From Affinundibacterium baiyunense (GTDB lineage: Bacteria; Pseudomonadota; Gammaproteobacteria; Burkholderiales; Burkholderiaceae_D), in the NCBI RefSeq assembly GCF_018139645.1, contig NZ_JAGSPM010000011.1:1-64000 (forward strand): a DNA stretch of 64,000 bases, read 5' to 3'. Of the stretch, positions 18,392-27,954 are shown in pieces (positions within the stretch are counted from its first letter, which is position 1; every line of letters begins with the position of its first letter). The position numbers were made by a program, and so were the translations under genes. A model generated the notes under the pieces. The model worked only from the letters and a program-made list of their open reading frames with translations. It ran no database searches and was not told where the DNA came from.

Positions 18392-19300
18392 TTAGATTTT
18401 ATGCTGCCAATAATTTGGTTTAGCATATGCGGCCCGCAAAAAATCGACAAACGCGCGTATGCGCAAGGGTAAATGACGACGCTGCGCAAAGATCGCGTAA
18501 ATATCGTTACCTGGTGCATTGTATTCGTCTAACACGGTAACCAATTTACCGGTTTCGATCTCACTGCCAACCTCCCACATAGAGCGCCAAGCGAGGCCTT
18601 TTCCAGACAATGCCCAGTCATGCAACACCGCACCATCGTTGCAGACCATATTGCCTTCTACTTTGCGCAAAACATTTTTTCCATTTTCTCGAAAAGTCCA
18701 ACCGCGTTGGCTACCATCGCTGCTAAATGTCAGGCAATTATGGTGGTGCAAATCATCCAAGGTCTGCGGACGACCATGACGTTTGATGTAGTCAGGTGAG
18801 GCTACGACAACGCGTTTATTGTCTGCTAGTTTGACACCGATGAGATTCGAATCCGTTAATGTTGCAATACGAATCGCAACGTCTACACCTTCGCCAATCA
18901 GATCAACCACGCGGTCGTTGAGGTTCAAGGTCAGCTTCACTTCTTTGTGTTCTGCTAGGAAGCTAGGGATTAAAGGAGCCACATGTTGCCGTCCAAATCC
19001 TGCGGGAGCGGAGATCGTCAATTGACCACTCGCTTTTGCGCTGCGTTCAGAAACCGAAGTTTCTGCTTCTTCTAGTTCTGCCAAAATACGTTGGCAGTCT
19101 TCGAGAAATGCTGCACCTTCGATCGTGAGTGCGATTTTGCGAGTGGTGCGTTGCAAAAGCTTCACATCGAGTCTTTCTTCTAAAGCATCGAGTCGTCGAC
19201 CTATCATTGCGGGCGCGACTCCTTCGGCACGTGCGGCGGCGGATAAACTGCCGCGGGTAGCAACTTCAGCAAAGGTCGAAATCTGTTTAAATTGGTCCAT
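18392..19300 (-). CDS. LysR family transcriptional regulator
   Basis: 302 aa. Winged-helix N-terminus (MDQFKQISTFAEVATRGSL, IGRRLDALEERLDVKLLQRTTR) typical of the LysR subgroup close to DmlR/AaeR-like proteins, and a periplasmic-binding-like effector domain (LTISAPAGFGRQHVAPLIP). GGAG is well placed before the ATG. It is divergent from malate synthase with 456 bases between them. LysR proteins often control the divergent neighbour, so control of aceB is possible, but the large gap makes this only a suggestion. The effector is unknown. Confidence 0.88.
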   Translation of the reverse strand: MDQFKQISTFAEVATRGSLSAAARAEGVAPAMIGRRLDALEERLDVKLLQRTTRKIALTIEGAAFLEDCQRILAELEEAETSVSERSAKASGQLTISAPAGFGRQHVAPLIPSFLAEHKEVKLTLNLNDRVVDLIGEGVDVAIRIATLTDSNLIGVKLADNKRVVVASPDYIKRHGRPQTLDDLHHHNCLTFSSDGSQRGWTFRENGKNVLRKVEGNMVCNDGAVLHDWALSGKGLAWRSMWEVGSEIETGKLVTVLDEYNAPGNDIYAIFAQRRHLPLRIRAFVDFLRAAYAKPNYWQHKI

Positions 19301-19756
19301 CTTTAAGTCTCCACCATACGCAATTCTTCTATGAGAAATTGACTAATCTGATTGAATTGAATTTCCGCACGCATATTCGAATATCCATTATTGGTACATC
19401 GAAGTGCGTTTATTTTTGTAGTGAGTGCGTGCCTAATTAAGCTAGTCTTTTAACTAATAGTAACAATAAATTGTTGATATTGGATTATTTGTGATTAAAA
19501 GTTAAAAATACTGTGATAAAACGAGGCATTATGTACACATAGATGTTGAATATACTTTGATTTAACTATTCATTTGCATCTAAATCTGGCTTAAATTTTT
19601 TATTTTCTTAAGTTTTTTATGAATTTATGACTGTATTAATCATTTCTACTGCGAAAAATCGCTATTGAAGAATAAATTGTGCACTGCAATGATTGAACCG
19701 TATTTCTACTGCTTATTTACTACTTATTTTGTTGACTATTTTTTAGGTGAGCCACT
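19301..19756. other. AT-rich divergent intergenic region, lysR / aceB
   Basis: About 455 strongly AT-rich bases between divergent genes. It should contain both promoters and any LysR-type operator, but no single match stood out. An AGGTGA ribosome binding site precedes aceB. No coding frame with support was seen. Confidence 0.5.
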
Positions 19757-21343
19757 ATGACACAACTGACATTACCTGCCGGTATGGAAATTACCGGTGC
19801 AATCAAGCCTGGTTTTGAGCAAATTTTGACGCTAGATGCCTTAAATTTAGTCGCTAAATTAAGCCGCCAATTTGAAACGCGTAGGCAAGAATTGCTAGGC
19901 ACGCGCGTTGCTCGTGCTGCGCGTATGGACGCGGGTGAACGACCAGATTTTCTTCCTGAAACCGCGCATATTCGTAATGGTGATTGGACAATTGCGCCAA
20001 TTCCCAAAGCCTTGGAATGCCGTCGTGTTGAAATCACCGGACCAGTTGAGCGCAAGATGATTATCAATGCCTTAAATTCTGGCGCGGATAGTTATATGAC
20101 GGATTTTGAGGATTCCAATACACCCAATTGGGATAATCAAATTGCGGGTCAGATCAATTTACGTGATGCAGTGCGTCGCACAATTAGTCTCGAACAAAAT
20201 GGTAAGAGATATCAGTTGAGTGACAAGATCGCGACTTTAGTTGTGCGTCCACGTGGTTGGCATTTGGATGAAAAGCATGTGCTAGTCGATGGCAAACGTG
20301 TATCTGGCGGTATCTTTGATTTTGCTTTGTTCATGTTCCATAACGCCAAGGAGCAAATCGCTCGTGGCGCTGGTCCATTTTTCTATTTGCCTAAAATGGA
20401 ATCACATTTAGAAGCGCGCTTGTGGAATGATATTTTCGTGATGACACAAAATGAACTTGGTTTGCCACAAGGGACGATTAAAGCGACCGTCTTGATTGAA
20501 ACCATCGTTGCTGCATTTGAGATGGATGAAATTTTATATGAGCTGCGTGAGCATAGTTCAGGTTTGAACGCAGGCCGTTGGGATTATATTTTCTCATGCA
20601 TCAAAAAGTTTAAAAATGACGGCGATTTCTGTTTAGCTGATCGCGCAAAAGTAACGATGACGGCGCCGTTTATGCGTTCTTATGCCTTGTTGTTATTGAA
20701 GACCTGCCACCAGCGTAATGCTCCGGCTATTGGCGGTATGGCGGCCTTAATCCCAATTAAAAACGATCCAGAAAAGAATGAGATTGCGATGGCGGGTGTG
20801 CGTAACGATAAGGCGCGTGATGCGACCGATGGTTACGATGGTGGTTGGGTCGCCCATCCAGGTTTGGTTGATTTGGCGATGGCGGAGTTTAAGAAAGTTT
20901 TAGGCGATGCGCCCAATCAAATTGCAAAAAAACGCCCCGACGTCGTCGTGAGTGCGCAAGATTTGCTCAACTTCCAACCAGAAACACCGATCACCGAAGC
21001 AGGATTGCGTTACAACATTAATGTCGGTATCCATTATCTTGGCGCGTGGTTAGCGGGTAATGGTTGCGTACCAATTCATAATTTAATGGAAGATGCAGCA
21101 ACTGCCGAAATTAGTCGCTCGCAAGTATGGCAATGGATACGCTCCGTCAAAGGCGTGTTAGAAGATGGTCGTAAGATTACCGCTGCGATGGTGCGCGAGA
21201 TGATTGTGGAAGAATTGGTGAAGGTAAAGCAGTCAGTCGGTGAAGGTGCAACTTACGATAGAGCTGCGCAGATTTTTGAGGAAATGTCGACTTCGGCTGA
21301 TTTTGCAGAATTTTTAACTTTGCCTTTGTATGAAGAGATTTAA
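19757..21343 (+). CDS. aceB: Malate synthase A
   Basis: 528 aa, the usual size of isoform A. It condenses glyoxylate with acetyl-CoA to malate, the second step of the glyoxylate shunt, in the cytoplasm. Visible marks: ITGPVERKMIINALNSGA, the DFEDSNTPNW segment, VVRPRGWHLDEKH (active-site Arg region), FFYLPKMESHLEARLWN (Mg2+-binding Glu region) and GMAALIP. ATG 19757 follows AGGTGA. Isocitrate lyase (aceA) is not in the window. A divergent LysR gene lies upstream. Confidence 0.96.
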   Translation: MTQLTLPAGMEITGAIKPGFEQILTLDALNLVAKLSRQFETRRQELLGTRVARAARMDAGERPDFLPETAHIRNGDWTIAPIPKALECRRVEITGPVERKMIINALNSGADSYMTDFEDSNTPNWDNQIAGQINLRDAVRRTISLEQNGKRYQLSDKIATLVVRPRGWHLDEKHVLVDGKRVSGGIFDFALFMFHNAKEQIARGAGPFFYLPKMESHLEARLWNDIFVMTQNELGLPQGTIKATVLIETIVAAFEMDEILYELREHSSGLNAGRWDYIFSCIKKFKNDGDFCLADRAKVTMTAPFMRSYALLLLKTCHQRNAPAIGGMAALIPIKNDPEKNEIAMAGVRNDKARDATDGYDGGWVAHPGLVDLAMAEFKKVLGDAPNQIAKKRPDVVVSAQDLLNFQPETPITEAGLRYNINVGIHYLGAWLAGNGCVPIHNLMEDAATAEISRSQVWQWIRSVKGVLEDGRKITAAMVREMIVEELVKVKQSVGEGATYDRAAQIFEEMSTSADFAEFLTLPLYEEI

Positions 21344-21462
21344 GTTGTGATATGAGGAGATTGCGCCGATGAGATTGATTAGATCGTAGTACGGTGCAGC
21401 AAGTTGGCAGAATCAAGTGGACACCAGTGATAGTCTTAATTGCTTCGATTGATTCAGTTAAC

Positions 21463-21500
21463 CAATAAAAAAGCGAGCTTAGTTCACACTAGGCTCGCTT
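21463..21500 (-). terminator. Terminator of yggX, possibly shared with aceB
   Basis: Twelve-base imperfect inverted repeat 21471-21482 / 21489-21500 (AAGCGAGC and GCTCGCTT arms, one G-U pair) with a T run on the minus strand after the left arm. It lies 25 bases past the yggX stop. On the plus strand a weaker T-rich run follows, so it may also end aceB transcripts. Confidence 0.8.
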
Positions 21501-21525
21501 CTAATTTTGGGGTGTGCAGTGTACT

Positions 21526-21798
21526 TTACTCGCTCGGTGGCACATAACCTTGCGCTGCATCTGCACCATCACCGAAGAAGTGCTTTTCCATTTGCGTCGC
21601 CAAATACTTGCGAGCGCGGGTGTCGGCGAGATTCAAACGGTTTTCATTGACCAACATGGTTTGATGTTTCAACCAAGCAGCCCACGCTTCTTTGGACACA
21701 TTTTCAAAAATCTTTTTACCCAATTCACCTGGATAAGTTGGAAAGTCTAGGCCTTCAGCTTCTTTATCTAATTTAATGCAGTGGACCATGCGGGCCAT
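21526..21798 (-). CDS. yggX: Oxidative damage protection protein / Fe(2+)-trafficking protein YggX
   Basis: 90 aa, the standard length. It opens with [10 protein letters not shown] and has [36 protein letters not shown] and a [12 protein letters not shown] motif, all diagnostic of YggX. The cysteine at position 7 is the conserved one. The protein protects labile iron-sulfur clusters against oxidants and is proposed to handle ferrous iron. It is encoded downstream of argA on the same strand after an 85-base gap and ends at a clear terminator. The common neighbour mutY is not here. Confidence 0.95.
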   Translation of the reverse strand: MARMVHCIKLDKEAEGLDFPTYPGELGKKIFENVSKEAWAAWLKHQTMLVNENRLNLADTRARKYLATQMEKHFFGDGADAAQGYVPPSE

Positions 21799-21883
21799 AA
21801 TCGGTACTCCTTCAATGATTCAAATTCTAGGGGGATAAGCCTTGATTATACGTTTGATTTTTAAATCGGGTTGGCAAGCATAT

Positions 21884-23194
21884 TTATAGTTGCTTGATTA
21901 AGACCAAGGATTTGCGCTGCCAGTTGTACATTTTTTGTCGATCTTTTGGTAAATCATCGACAGTCGCTTGGACAAATCCACGCTTTAAGAACCAATGTGC
22001 AGTGCGAGTGGTTAACACAAACAAAGAGTGGAATCCAGCACGACGGGCGCGTTTTTCCATGTGTTTTAAAATGCGTTCGCCATCGCCTTGGCTTTGTACG
22101 TCGGGATTTACCGTGAGACAAGCCATTTCGCCCATTTTGTCGAAAGGGAATGGGTACAACGCCGCACAGCCAAAGATCACACCATCATGCTCGATGACGG
22201 AGAAGTAATTAATTTCACGTTCAATTAACTCACGTCCGCGTTTGACTAAGGTGCCATCGGCTTCTAGTGGCTCGATCAATTTAATAATGCCACCGACATC
22301 TTCAATGGTCGCTTCGCGCAAGCTTTCGAGGTTTTCGGTAGAAACCATGGTGCCAACGCCATCATGCGTGAACAATTCAAGCAGGGCGGAGCCATCAATC
22401 TTATAAGGCACGATGTGAATACGTGGGACGCCGCCGCGTGAAGCTTTGACGGCGTGCTCGAGATAAAAACTAGCGTCAGAAGCTAAATATTTCTTTTCAA
22501 GTTCTGCTTCTGCTTGTTTATACGATAATTCACGAATCTCATCACCGTCTTGATCGACCATCATCGGAGTTTCGGAGATGAAGATGAGTTTATCCGCACG
22601 CAAAGCGGTAGCAGCAGAAACCGCAACATCTTCCATCGTCAAATTAAAAGCTTCACCTGTCGGCGAGAATCCTAGCGGAGATAGCAACACCAAACTACCA
22701 GCATCCAAGATACGGTCTATCGTGTCATAGGCCACTTTACGGGTTGTTCCTGTCAATTGGAAATCCACACCATCGACAATTCCAATCGGTTTTGCCGTAA
22801 CAAAATTGCCAGAAATAATTCGTATCGCTGCGTGTGCCATCGGTGTATTCGGCAGACCTTGGCTGAACGCGGCCTCAATATCTAAGCGTAATTCGCCTGC
22901 GGCTTCTTTCGAACATTCCAGTGCAGCGGTATCGGTAATCCGTATGCCGTTATGAAAACGACCTTCGACATTACGCAGTGCCAACTGCTCCGCGACCTGT
23001 GGACGTGAGCCATGCACGATCACGATTTTGATCCCGAGTGCGTGCAGTAGCGACAAATCCTGCGCCAAAACGGGCAGGGCACCAGCCACCACGAGTTCTC
23101 CCGGAAACGCGACCACGAAGGTCTTTCCACGGAAGGCATGAATATACGGTGCGACCGAGCGCAGCCAATGAACGAATTGAACAGAATTTTCCAT
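21884..23194 (-). CDS. argA: Amino-acid N-acetyltransferase (N-acetylglutamate synthase)
   Basis: 436 aa from ATG 23194 (MENSVQFVHWLRSVAPYIH), the start that fits ArgA homologues; a TTG at 23242 in the same frame with a weak GGTGA upstream is the alternative. It has an N-terminal amino-acid-kinase-like domain (IVIVHGSRPQ, SPLGFSPTGE) that binds the feedback inhibitor arginine, and a C-terminal GNAT domain (ACLTVNPDVQSQGDGERIL). It makes N-acetylglutamate from glutamate and acetyl-CoA, the first step of arginine synthesis. No Shine-Dalgarno precedes ATG 23194; a palindromic -10 lies six bases upstream (see findings). Arginine is also a building block of cyanophycin. Confidence 0.94.
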   Translation of the reverse strand: MENSVQFVHWLRSVAPYIHAFRGKTFVVAFPGELVVAGALPVLAQDLSLLHALGIKIVIVHGSRPQVAEQLALRNVEGRFHNGIRITDTAALECSKEAAGELRLDIEAAFSQGLPNTPMAHAAIRIISGNFVTAKPIGIVDGVDFQLTGTTRKVAYDTIDRILDAGSLVLLSPLGFSPTGEAFNLTMEDVAVSAATALRADKLIFISETPMMVDQDGDEIRELSYKQAEAELEKKYLASDASFYLEHAVKASRGGVPRIHIVPYKIDGSALLELFTHDGVGTMVSTENLESLREATIEDVGGIIKLIEPLEADGTLVKRGRELIEREINYFSVIEHDGVIFGCAALYPFPFDKMGEMACLTVNPDVQSQGDGERILKHMEKRARRAGFHSLFVLTTRTAHWFLKRGFVQATVDDLPKDRQKMYNWQRKSLVLIKQL

Positions 23195-23200
23195 GGACGG

Positions 23201-23208
23201 ATTATAAT
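23201..23208. promoter_or_regulatory. Palindromic -10 element between argA and hrpA start codons
   Basis: ATTATAAT is its own reverse complement, so it offers a TATAAT on each strand. The minus-strand hexamer ends 7 bases from the A of the argA ATG (23194). The plus-strand hexamer ends 11 bases from the hrpA ATG (23219). Transcription starting at usual distances would give leaderless or nearly leaderless mRNAs in both directions. No good -35 at 17 bases was found: a TTGAAC occurs 20 bases upstream on the plus strand. Confidence 0.45.
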
Positions 23209-23218
23209 CGCGTCCGCT

Positions 23219-26200
23219 ATGTCTGATAATAAAACTCCCCAAAAATCACCAAAAAAAATGCCTGCAGACTTGAAGGCTTTGCGTGACAGCCTGCGTCAAG
23301 CGGCACAACAACAAGTCAAACCCGCTGGATTTCCTAAAAAGGATAAGCAAGCCAAGCCTGCTGCACCCCAAAGTCATTCAGGAAGTGGTGTTAAAAACAC
23401 TAGTCAGTCAGGAAATTCGTCGCCGCAGCCAGCCACGCACAAGCATCAGCAAGCGAAGTTGGCACAAGCAAAAAGGACAGAGACTCGACCAGAGCCTAGT
23501 CTGCCATTTCGCAATCCACCACCGGTAATTACTTATCCAGAAGAATTACCTGTCTCAGGCAGACGTGACGAAATCGCCGAAGCGCTTAAAAAACATCAAG
23601 TCATCATCGTTTGCGGCGAAACAGGTTCGGGTAAAACCACGCAGTTGCCGAAGATTTGCTTGGAATTGGGGCGCGGCCAAAAAGGCTTGATTGGCCATAC
23701 GCAGCCGCGTCGTATCGCCGCATCATCGACTGCGAAACGCATCGCCCAAGAACTCAATTCACCACTAGGCGAGCATGTCGGCTTTAAAGTCCGATTCACC
23801 GATACCTTGAGCAAAGGCGCTTCGGTGAAGTTGATGACCGACGGTATTTTGCTGGCAGAAACGCAGACCGATCCACTGTTACGTCAATACGACACCATCA
23901 TCATCGATGAAGCGCATGAGCGCAGTTTGAATATCGATTTCTTGCTCGGCTATCTCAAACAGATATTGCCTAAGCGTCGCGATCTTAAAGTGATCATTAC
24001 TTCAGCGACGATCGATGCGCAGCGCTTCGCCAATCATTTTGGTGAACACGGTAAAGCGGCACCAGTGATTGAAGTATCGGGACGTTTGTATCCAGTGGAA
24101 GTGCGCTATCGTCCGATCCAAGCCGATGAAAAAGATAAAGAACGTGATCTGATGGTGGCGATCACCGATGCGGTCGATGAATTATGTCGATTGGGCTCGG
24201 GCGATGTTTTGGTGTTTTTGCCGGGCGAACGCGAAATCCGCGATGCCGCCGAAGCCCTGCGCAAACATCATCCACCGCATGTAGAAATACTGCCTTTGTT
24301 TGCCCGACTGTCGGCACAAGAACAAGAACGTGTCTTCAAAATTTCTAATGCGCGACGTATCGTATTAGCGACTAATGTGGCAGAAACCTCGCTGACCGTG
24401 CCGGGCATACGCTATGTGGTCGATGCAGGTTTGGCACGTGTCAAACGTTATAGCTATCGTAATAAAGTCGAGCAATTACAAGTCGAAGCGATTGCACAAT
24501 CGGCAGCCAATCAACGCGCGGGTCGTTGCGGTCGCGTGGCTGCAGGTGTGTGTATTCGTCTCTACGACGAGCAAGAATTTAAGCAACGTGCCGCATTTAC
24601 CGAGCCAGAAATTTTGCGCTCATCTTTGGCATCTGTCATTTTGCGAATGAAGTCTTTGCGCCTGACGGATGTTGAAACTTTCCCCTTCATCGAACCACCT
24701 TTGGGGCGTGCAATCGCCGATGGTTACCAACTCTTGCAAGAGTTGGGCGCGATGGATGACAGCAATCAGTTAACGGCGGTGGGTAAAGAGCTCGCCAAGT
24801 TGCCACTAGATCCACGCGTAGGTCGCATGATTTTGGCGGCACGTGATAATCAAGCTTTGAGCGAAGTTTTGATTATTGCAGCGGCTTTATCGGTACAAGA
24901 TCCGCGTGATCGCCCTATGGATGCACAAAGCGCAGCCGATCTAGCGCACAAAAAATTTGCGGATGAAAAATCCGAATTTACGTCCTATCTCAAAATTTGG
25001 AAGTGGTTTGAAGACGCGATTGAACACAAAAAAACCAATCGTCAATTACAAGACAATTGCCGCAGCAATTTCTTAAGCCAAATGCGATTGCGTGAATGGC
25101 GCGAAGTGCATTCACAATTGCTGACTATTGTCAAAGAGCAGGGCTGGCGCGTGAATGAAGCACCAGCCACTTACGAGCAATTACACCTCTCCTTGTTGAC
25201 GGGTTTGCTAGGCAATATTGGCTTTAAATCGGAAGAAGATGCACACTACTTAGGCGCACGCGGCATCAAGTTTTATGTGTGGCCGGGTTCTTATTTGGCG
25301 AAAAAAGCAGGTAAATGGATCATGGCTGCTGAGCTGGTCGATACCACACGTTTGTACGGTCGGTGCCTCGCCCAGATACAACCAGAATGGCTAGAAAAAG
25401 TCGGTGGGCATTTACTCAAAAAATCTTACGGTGAACCTCGTTGGGAAAAACGTACGGGACAAGTTTCAGGCTTTGAACGCGCGACTTTGTATGGCTTAGT
25501 CGTGTACAGCCAAAGACGCATACAGTACGGCCTGACGCATCCCAAAGAAGCCCGTGAGATTTTTATTCGCGATGCGTTGGTCGAAGGTGATTTTGATACG
25601 CGTGCACCATTCTTAGCCTTCAATCAAAAACTGATACGCGAAATTGAAAACATCGAACACAAATCACGTCGACAAGACGTGTTAGTCGATGATCATTTAA
25701 TCGCCGCGTTCTACGATAAACATCTACCAGCCGATGTCTACAACGCGGTCTTGTTTGAGCAATGGCACAAAGAAGCGACCAAAGGCAATCCTAAATTGCT
25801 CTACTTGAATAAAGACGAGTTGATGCGGCATGAAGCGGCGGGCGTTACCACCGACTTCTTCCCTAAACTGATGCAAGTTTCCGGTGTGGGTTTGCAATTG
25901 TCGTATCATTTCGAGCCGGGTAGTCCGCGCGATGGTGTGACACTGTGGATTCCTTTGTTCTCCTTAAATCAAGTTTCCGCCGAGCGTTGCGAATGGTTAG
26001 TGCCAGGCATGCTCAAAGAAAAAGTGCAGCTATTACTTAAATCACTGCCACAAAAAATCCGCCGTCATTGCGTTCCGTTACCGGATTACGCAGCAGGATT
26101 TTGTGAGCGCAATGAATTCGGTAAAGGCAATTTCTTAGAAACCTTGATCGCCGATATTCGTGAACAAAAAGGTCTGCAATGCCTGAGTACGGATTTCAAA

Positions 26201-27340
26201 TTTGAACAATTGCCTGCGCATCTAACGATGAATTTTAAAATCATCGACGAACACGGACGCCAATTAGAAATGGGCCGCAATCTCGCCACGCTACGTGCCG
26301 AATTCGGCTCACAAGCGCGTGAGAGTTTTCAAAAGATTGCCAGTGCCGATAAATTAGCCTTGTTAGATAACTCTAAATCCGCAGCAACCGAATCCTTAGT
26401 TAACCGTCATTCCCGCGAAAGCGGGAATCCAGTGTCGTCAAGCTCGACAAAATCCGCTACCGCAACAAAATCCGTAGCCCCAGCAATCCAACAAGAAAAC
26501 TTAACCACATGGACCTTCGACGAACTGCCAGAACTACTCGAAGTCCAACAAGGCAAACAAACCTTAATCGGTTACCCAGCCTTAGTCGATAAACAAACAC
26601 ATTGTCACATCGAAGTCTTCGACGACCCTGACGAAGCAGCGCGTGTACACCACGTGGGCTTACGTCGTTTGTTCGCCTTGCAGATGAAAGAGCAAGTCAA
26701 GTTCTTAGAAAAAAACATTCCGGGCTTGCAGCAAATGGGCATGCAATTTATGTCGCTAGGTTCACAAGAAGAGTTGCGCGAACAAATCGTCACGACCGCC
26801 TTAGATCGTGCTTTCATGCAATCGCCATTGCCGAAAAATTCTGGCGAGTTTAATAAACGCCGTGATGAAGGCAAAGCTAGACTCAATCTACTAGCCAACG
26901 AAATCGCGCGTTTAGCAGGCTTAATTTTGGCGGAATATTACAGCCTACCGAAGAAGTTGCAAGGTCTCAAAGCCCACGCGCAAGCGGCCGCCGATATGCA
27001 GCAACAATTGCAAAACCTAGTTACCAAACGCTTCATCGCCGAAGTCGATTTCGCCCAGTTAGCGCATTATCCGCGCTACTTGAAAGCGATCACGGTACGC
27101 ATGGACAAACTCCGCGCCGATCCTGCACGTGATGCGAAGCTGATGACAGAGTGGAACATCGTCGCGCAGCCGTGGCAACGCACGCCGCGTCGATCGGGTG
27201 TGGATGCGGATCCTAAGTTGCTTGAGTTTCGTTGGTTGTTAGAGGAGTTGCGGGTGTCTTTGTTTGCTCAGGAGTTGAGGACGCCTATGCCTGTTTCCGT
27301 TAAGAGGTTGCAGAAGGTTTGGGAGAGTTTGTTGCGGTAG
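23219..27340 (+). CDS. hrpA: ATP-dependent RNA helicase HrpA (DEAH box)
   Basis: About 1373 aa from ATG 23219 (MSDNKTPQKSPKK). Earlier in-frame starts at 23138 and 23168 would overlap argA and add non-conserved residues. Order: basic low-complexity N-terminus (about 1-100), Walker A GETGSGKTT (133-141), DEAH (230-233), SATIDAQRF, QRAGRCGR (motif VI), HA2/OB region, and the long DUF3418 C-terminal domain typical of HrpA. It acts on mRNA processing and stalled ribosomes. Residues 1063-1071 (RHSRESGNP) come from a palindromic repeat inserted in frame in a Ser/Thr/Ala-rich linker. It is noticeably more GC-rich than its downstream neighbour. Confidence 0.95.
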   Translation: MSDNKTPQKSPKKMPADLKALRDSLRQAAQQQVKPAGFPKKDKQAKPAAPQSHSGSGVKNTSQSGNSSPQPATHKHQQAKLAQAKRTETRPEPSLPFRNPPPVITYPEELPVSGRRDEIAEALKKHQVIIVCGETGSGKTTQLPKICLELGRGQKGLIGHTQPRRIAASSTAKRIAQELNSPLGEHVGFKVRFTDTLSKGASVKLMTDGILLAETQTDPLLRQYDTIIIDEAHERSLNIDFLLGYLKQILPKRRDLKVIITSATIDAQRFANHFGEHGKAAPVIEVSGRLYPVEVRYRPIQADEKDKERDLMVAITDAVDELCRLGSGDVLVFLPGEREIRDAAEALRKHHPPHVEILPLFARLSAQEQERVFKISNARRIVLATNVAETSLTVPGIRYVVDAGLARVKRYSYRNKVEQLQVEAIAQSAANQRAGRCGRVAAGVCIRLYDEQEFKQRAAFTEPEILRSSLASVILRMKSLRLTDVETFPFIEPPLGRAIADGYQLLQELGAMDDSNQLTAVGKELAKLPLDPRVGRMILAARDNQALSEVLIIAAALSVQDPRDRPMDAQSAADLAHKKFADEKSEFTSYLKIWKWFEDAIEHKKTNRQLQDNCRSNFLSQMRLREWREVHSQLLTIVKEQGWRVNEAPATYEQLHLSLLTGLLGNIGFKSEEDAHYLGARGIKFYVWPGSYLAKKAGKWIMAAELVDTTRLYGRCLAQIQPEWLEKVGGHLLKKSYGEPRWEKRTGQVSGFERATLYGLVVYSQRRIQYGLTHPKEAREIFIRDALVEGDFDTRAPFLAFNQKLIREIENIEHKSRRQDVLVDDHLIAAFYDKHLPADVYNAVLFEQWHKEATKGNPKLLYLNKDELMRHEAAGVTTDFFPKLMQVSGVGLQLSYHFEPGSPRDGVTLWIPLFSLNQVSAERCEWLVPGMLKEKVQLLLKSLPQKIRRHCVPLPDYAAGFCERNEFGKGNFLETLIADIREQKGLQCLSTDFKFEQLPAHLTMNFKIIDEHGRQLEMGRNLATLRAEFGSQARESFQKIASADKLALLDNSKSAATESLVNRHSRESGNPVSSSSTKSATATKSVAPAIQQENLTTWTFDELPELLEVQQGKQTLIGYPALVDKQTHCHIEVFDDPDEAARVHHVGLRRLFALQMKEQVKFLEKNIPGLQQMGMQFMSLGSQEELREQIVTTALDRAFMQSPLPKNSGEFNKRRDEGKARLNLLANEIARLAGLILAEYYSLPKKLQGLKAHAQAAADMQQQLQNLVTKRFIAEVDFAQLAHYPRYLKAITVRMDKLRADPARDAKLMTEWNIVAQPWQRTPRRSGVDADPKLLEFRWLLEELRVSLFAQELRTPMPVSVKRLQKVWESLLR
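26405..26434. repeat. Intragenic palindromic repeat (RHSRESGNP type)
   Basis: Arms ATTCCCGC (26409-26416) and GCGGGAAT (26421-26428) around a GAAA loop, within the wider unit CGTCATTCCCGCG...CGGGAATCCAG. This sequence class is dispersed in many proteobacterial genomes, usually between genes. Here it is translated in frame inside hrpA. Confidence 0.8.
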
Positions 27341-27441
27341 GATTGCCACGTGTTTTTTTGCGTGCTTTTGGATTTATATCCGAGAAATTTTTTTGCCACC
27401 TACAATTGATTGCTGAGTAGTATTTTTTGGAGAATTATGGA

Positions 27442-27954
27442 TTGAATCTATCTTTTAATGATTTAACGGTAAATTTTTCTAAATACAATTCGAAAACTTT
27501 GCTTTCGGACTGGCATTGGCTTATTGGAAAGAACAGAATTCCAATTTTGATTACCGCCTTTGGTGAGCCTTTCGTACAAGAGACAGGAAGTGGTGAAGTA
27601 TTTTTTCTGAATGTCTATGAAGGATTGATGACAAGAGTTGCTGTTGATCTTGATGATTTCAAGGAGCAATTAAACAGTGATGATTTTTCAGAAAAGTATT
27701 TGCCAATCCAAGCTGTTGGGGACTTGAGGTTGGCCGGGAAAATGTTGAGTATAGGCGAGGTATATAGTTTCAAGGTGCCGCCAATTTTAGGCGGTACTTA
27801 TGAACTCGAGAATATTGAAGTTTGTGATATTCAAGTGCATTTTTCGATTCTTGGACAAATTCATCATCAGGTGAAAGATTTGCCGGTAGGAGCCGAGATT
27901 GGCAGTGTTCAATTGAATTTGGTCAAAAGACCTTGGTGGAAATTTTGGAATTAA
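27442..27954 (+). CDS. DUF1851 / T6SS immunity protein Tdi1-like protein
   Basis: About 170 aa. The C-terminal half carries the pattern VHFSILGQIHHQVKDLPVGAEI that I associate with DUF1851 (Tdi1 C-terminal) proteins, together with ILITAFGEPFVQETGSGEVFFLN earlier. Some such proteins give immunity to a type VI effector; no effector or T6SS gene is in the window, so this is an orphan. The start is unclear: TTG 27442 has GGAG nine bases upstream, TTG 27427 is also in frame, and an ATG at 27437 is out of frame. It is AT-richer than hrpA and is followed by a repeat-rich region, suggesting acquisition. Confidence 0.65.
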   Translation: MNLSFNDLTVNFSKYNSKTLLSDWHWLIGKNRIPILITAFGEPFVQETGSGEVFFLNVYEGLMTRVAVDLDDFKEQLNSDDFSEKYLPIQAVGDLRLAGKMLSIGEVYSFKVPPILGGTYELENIEVCDIQVHFSILGQIHHQVKDLPVGAEIGSVQLNLVKRPWWKFWN

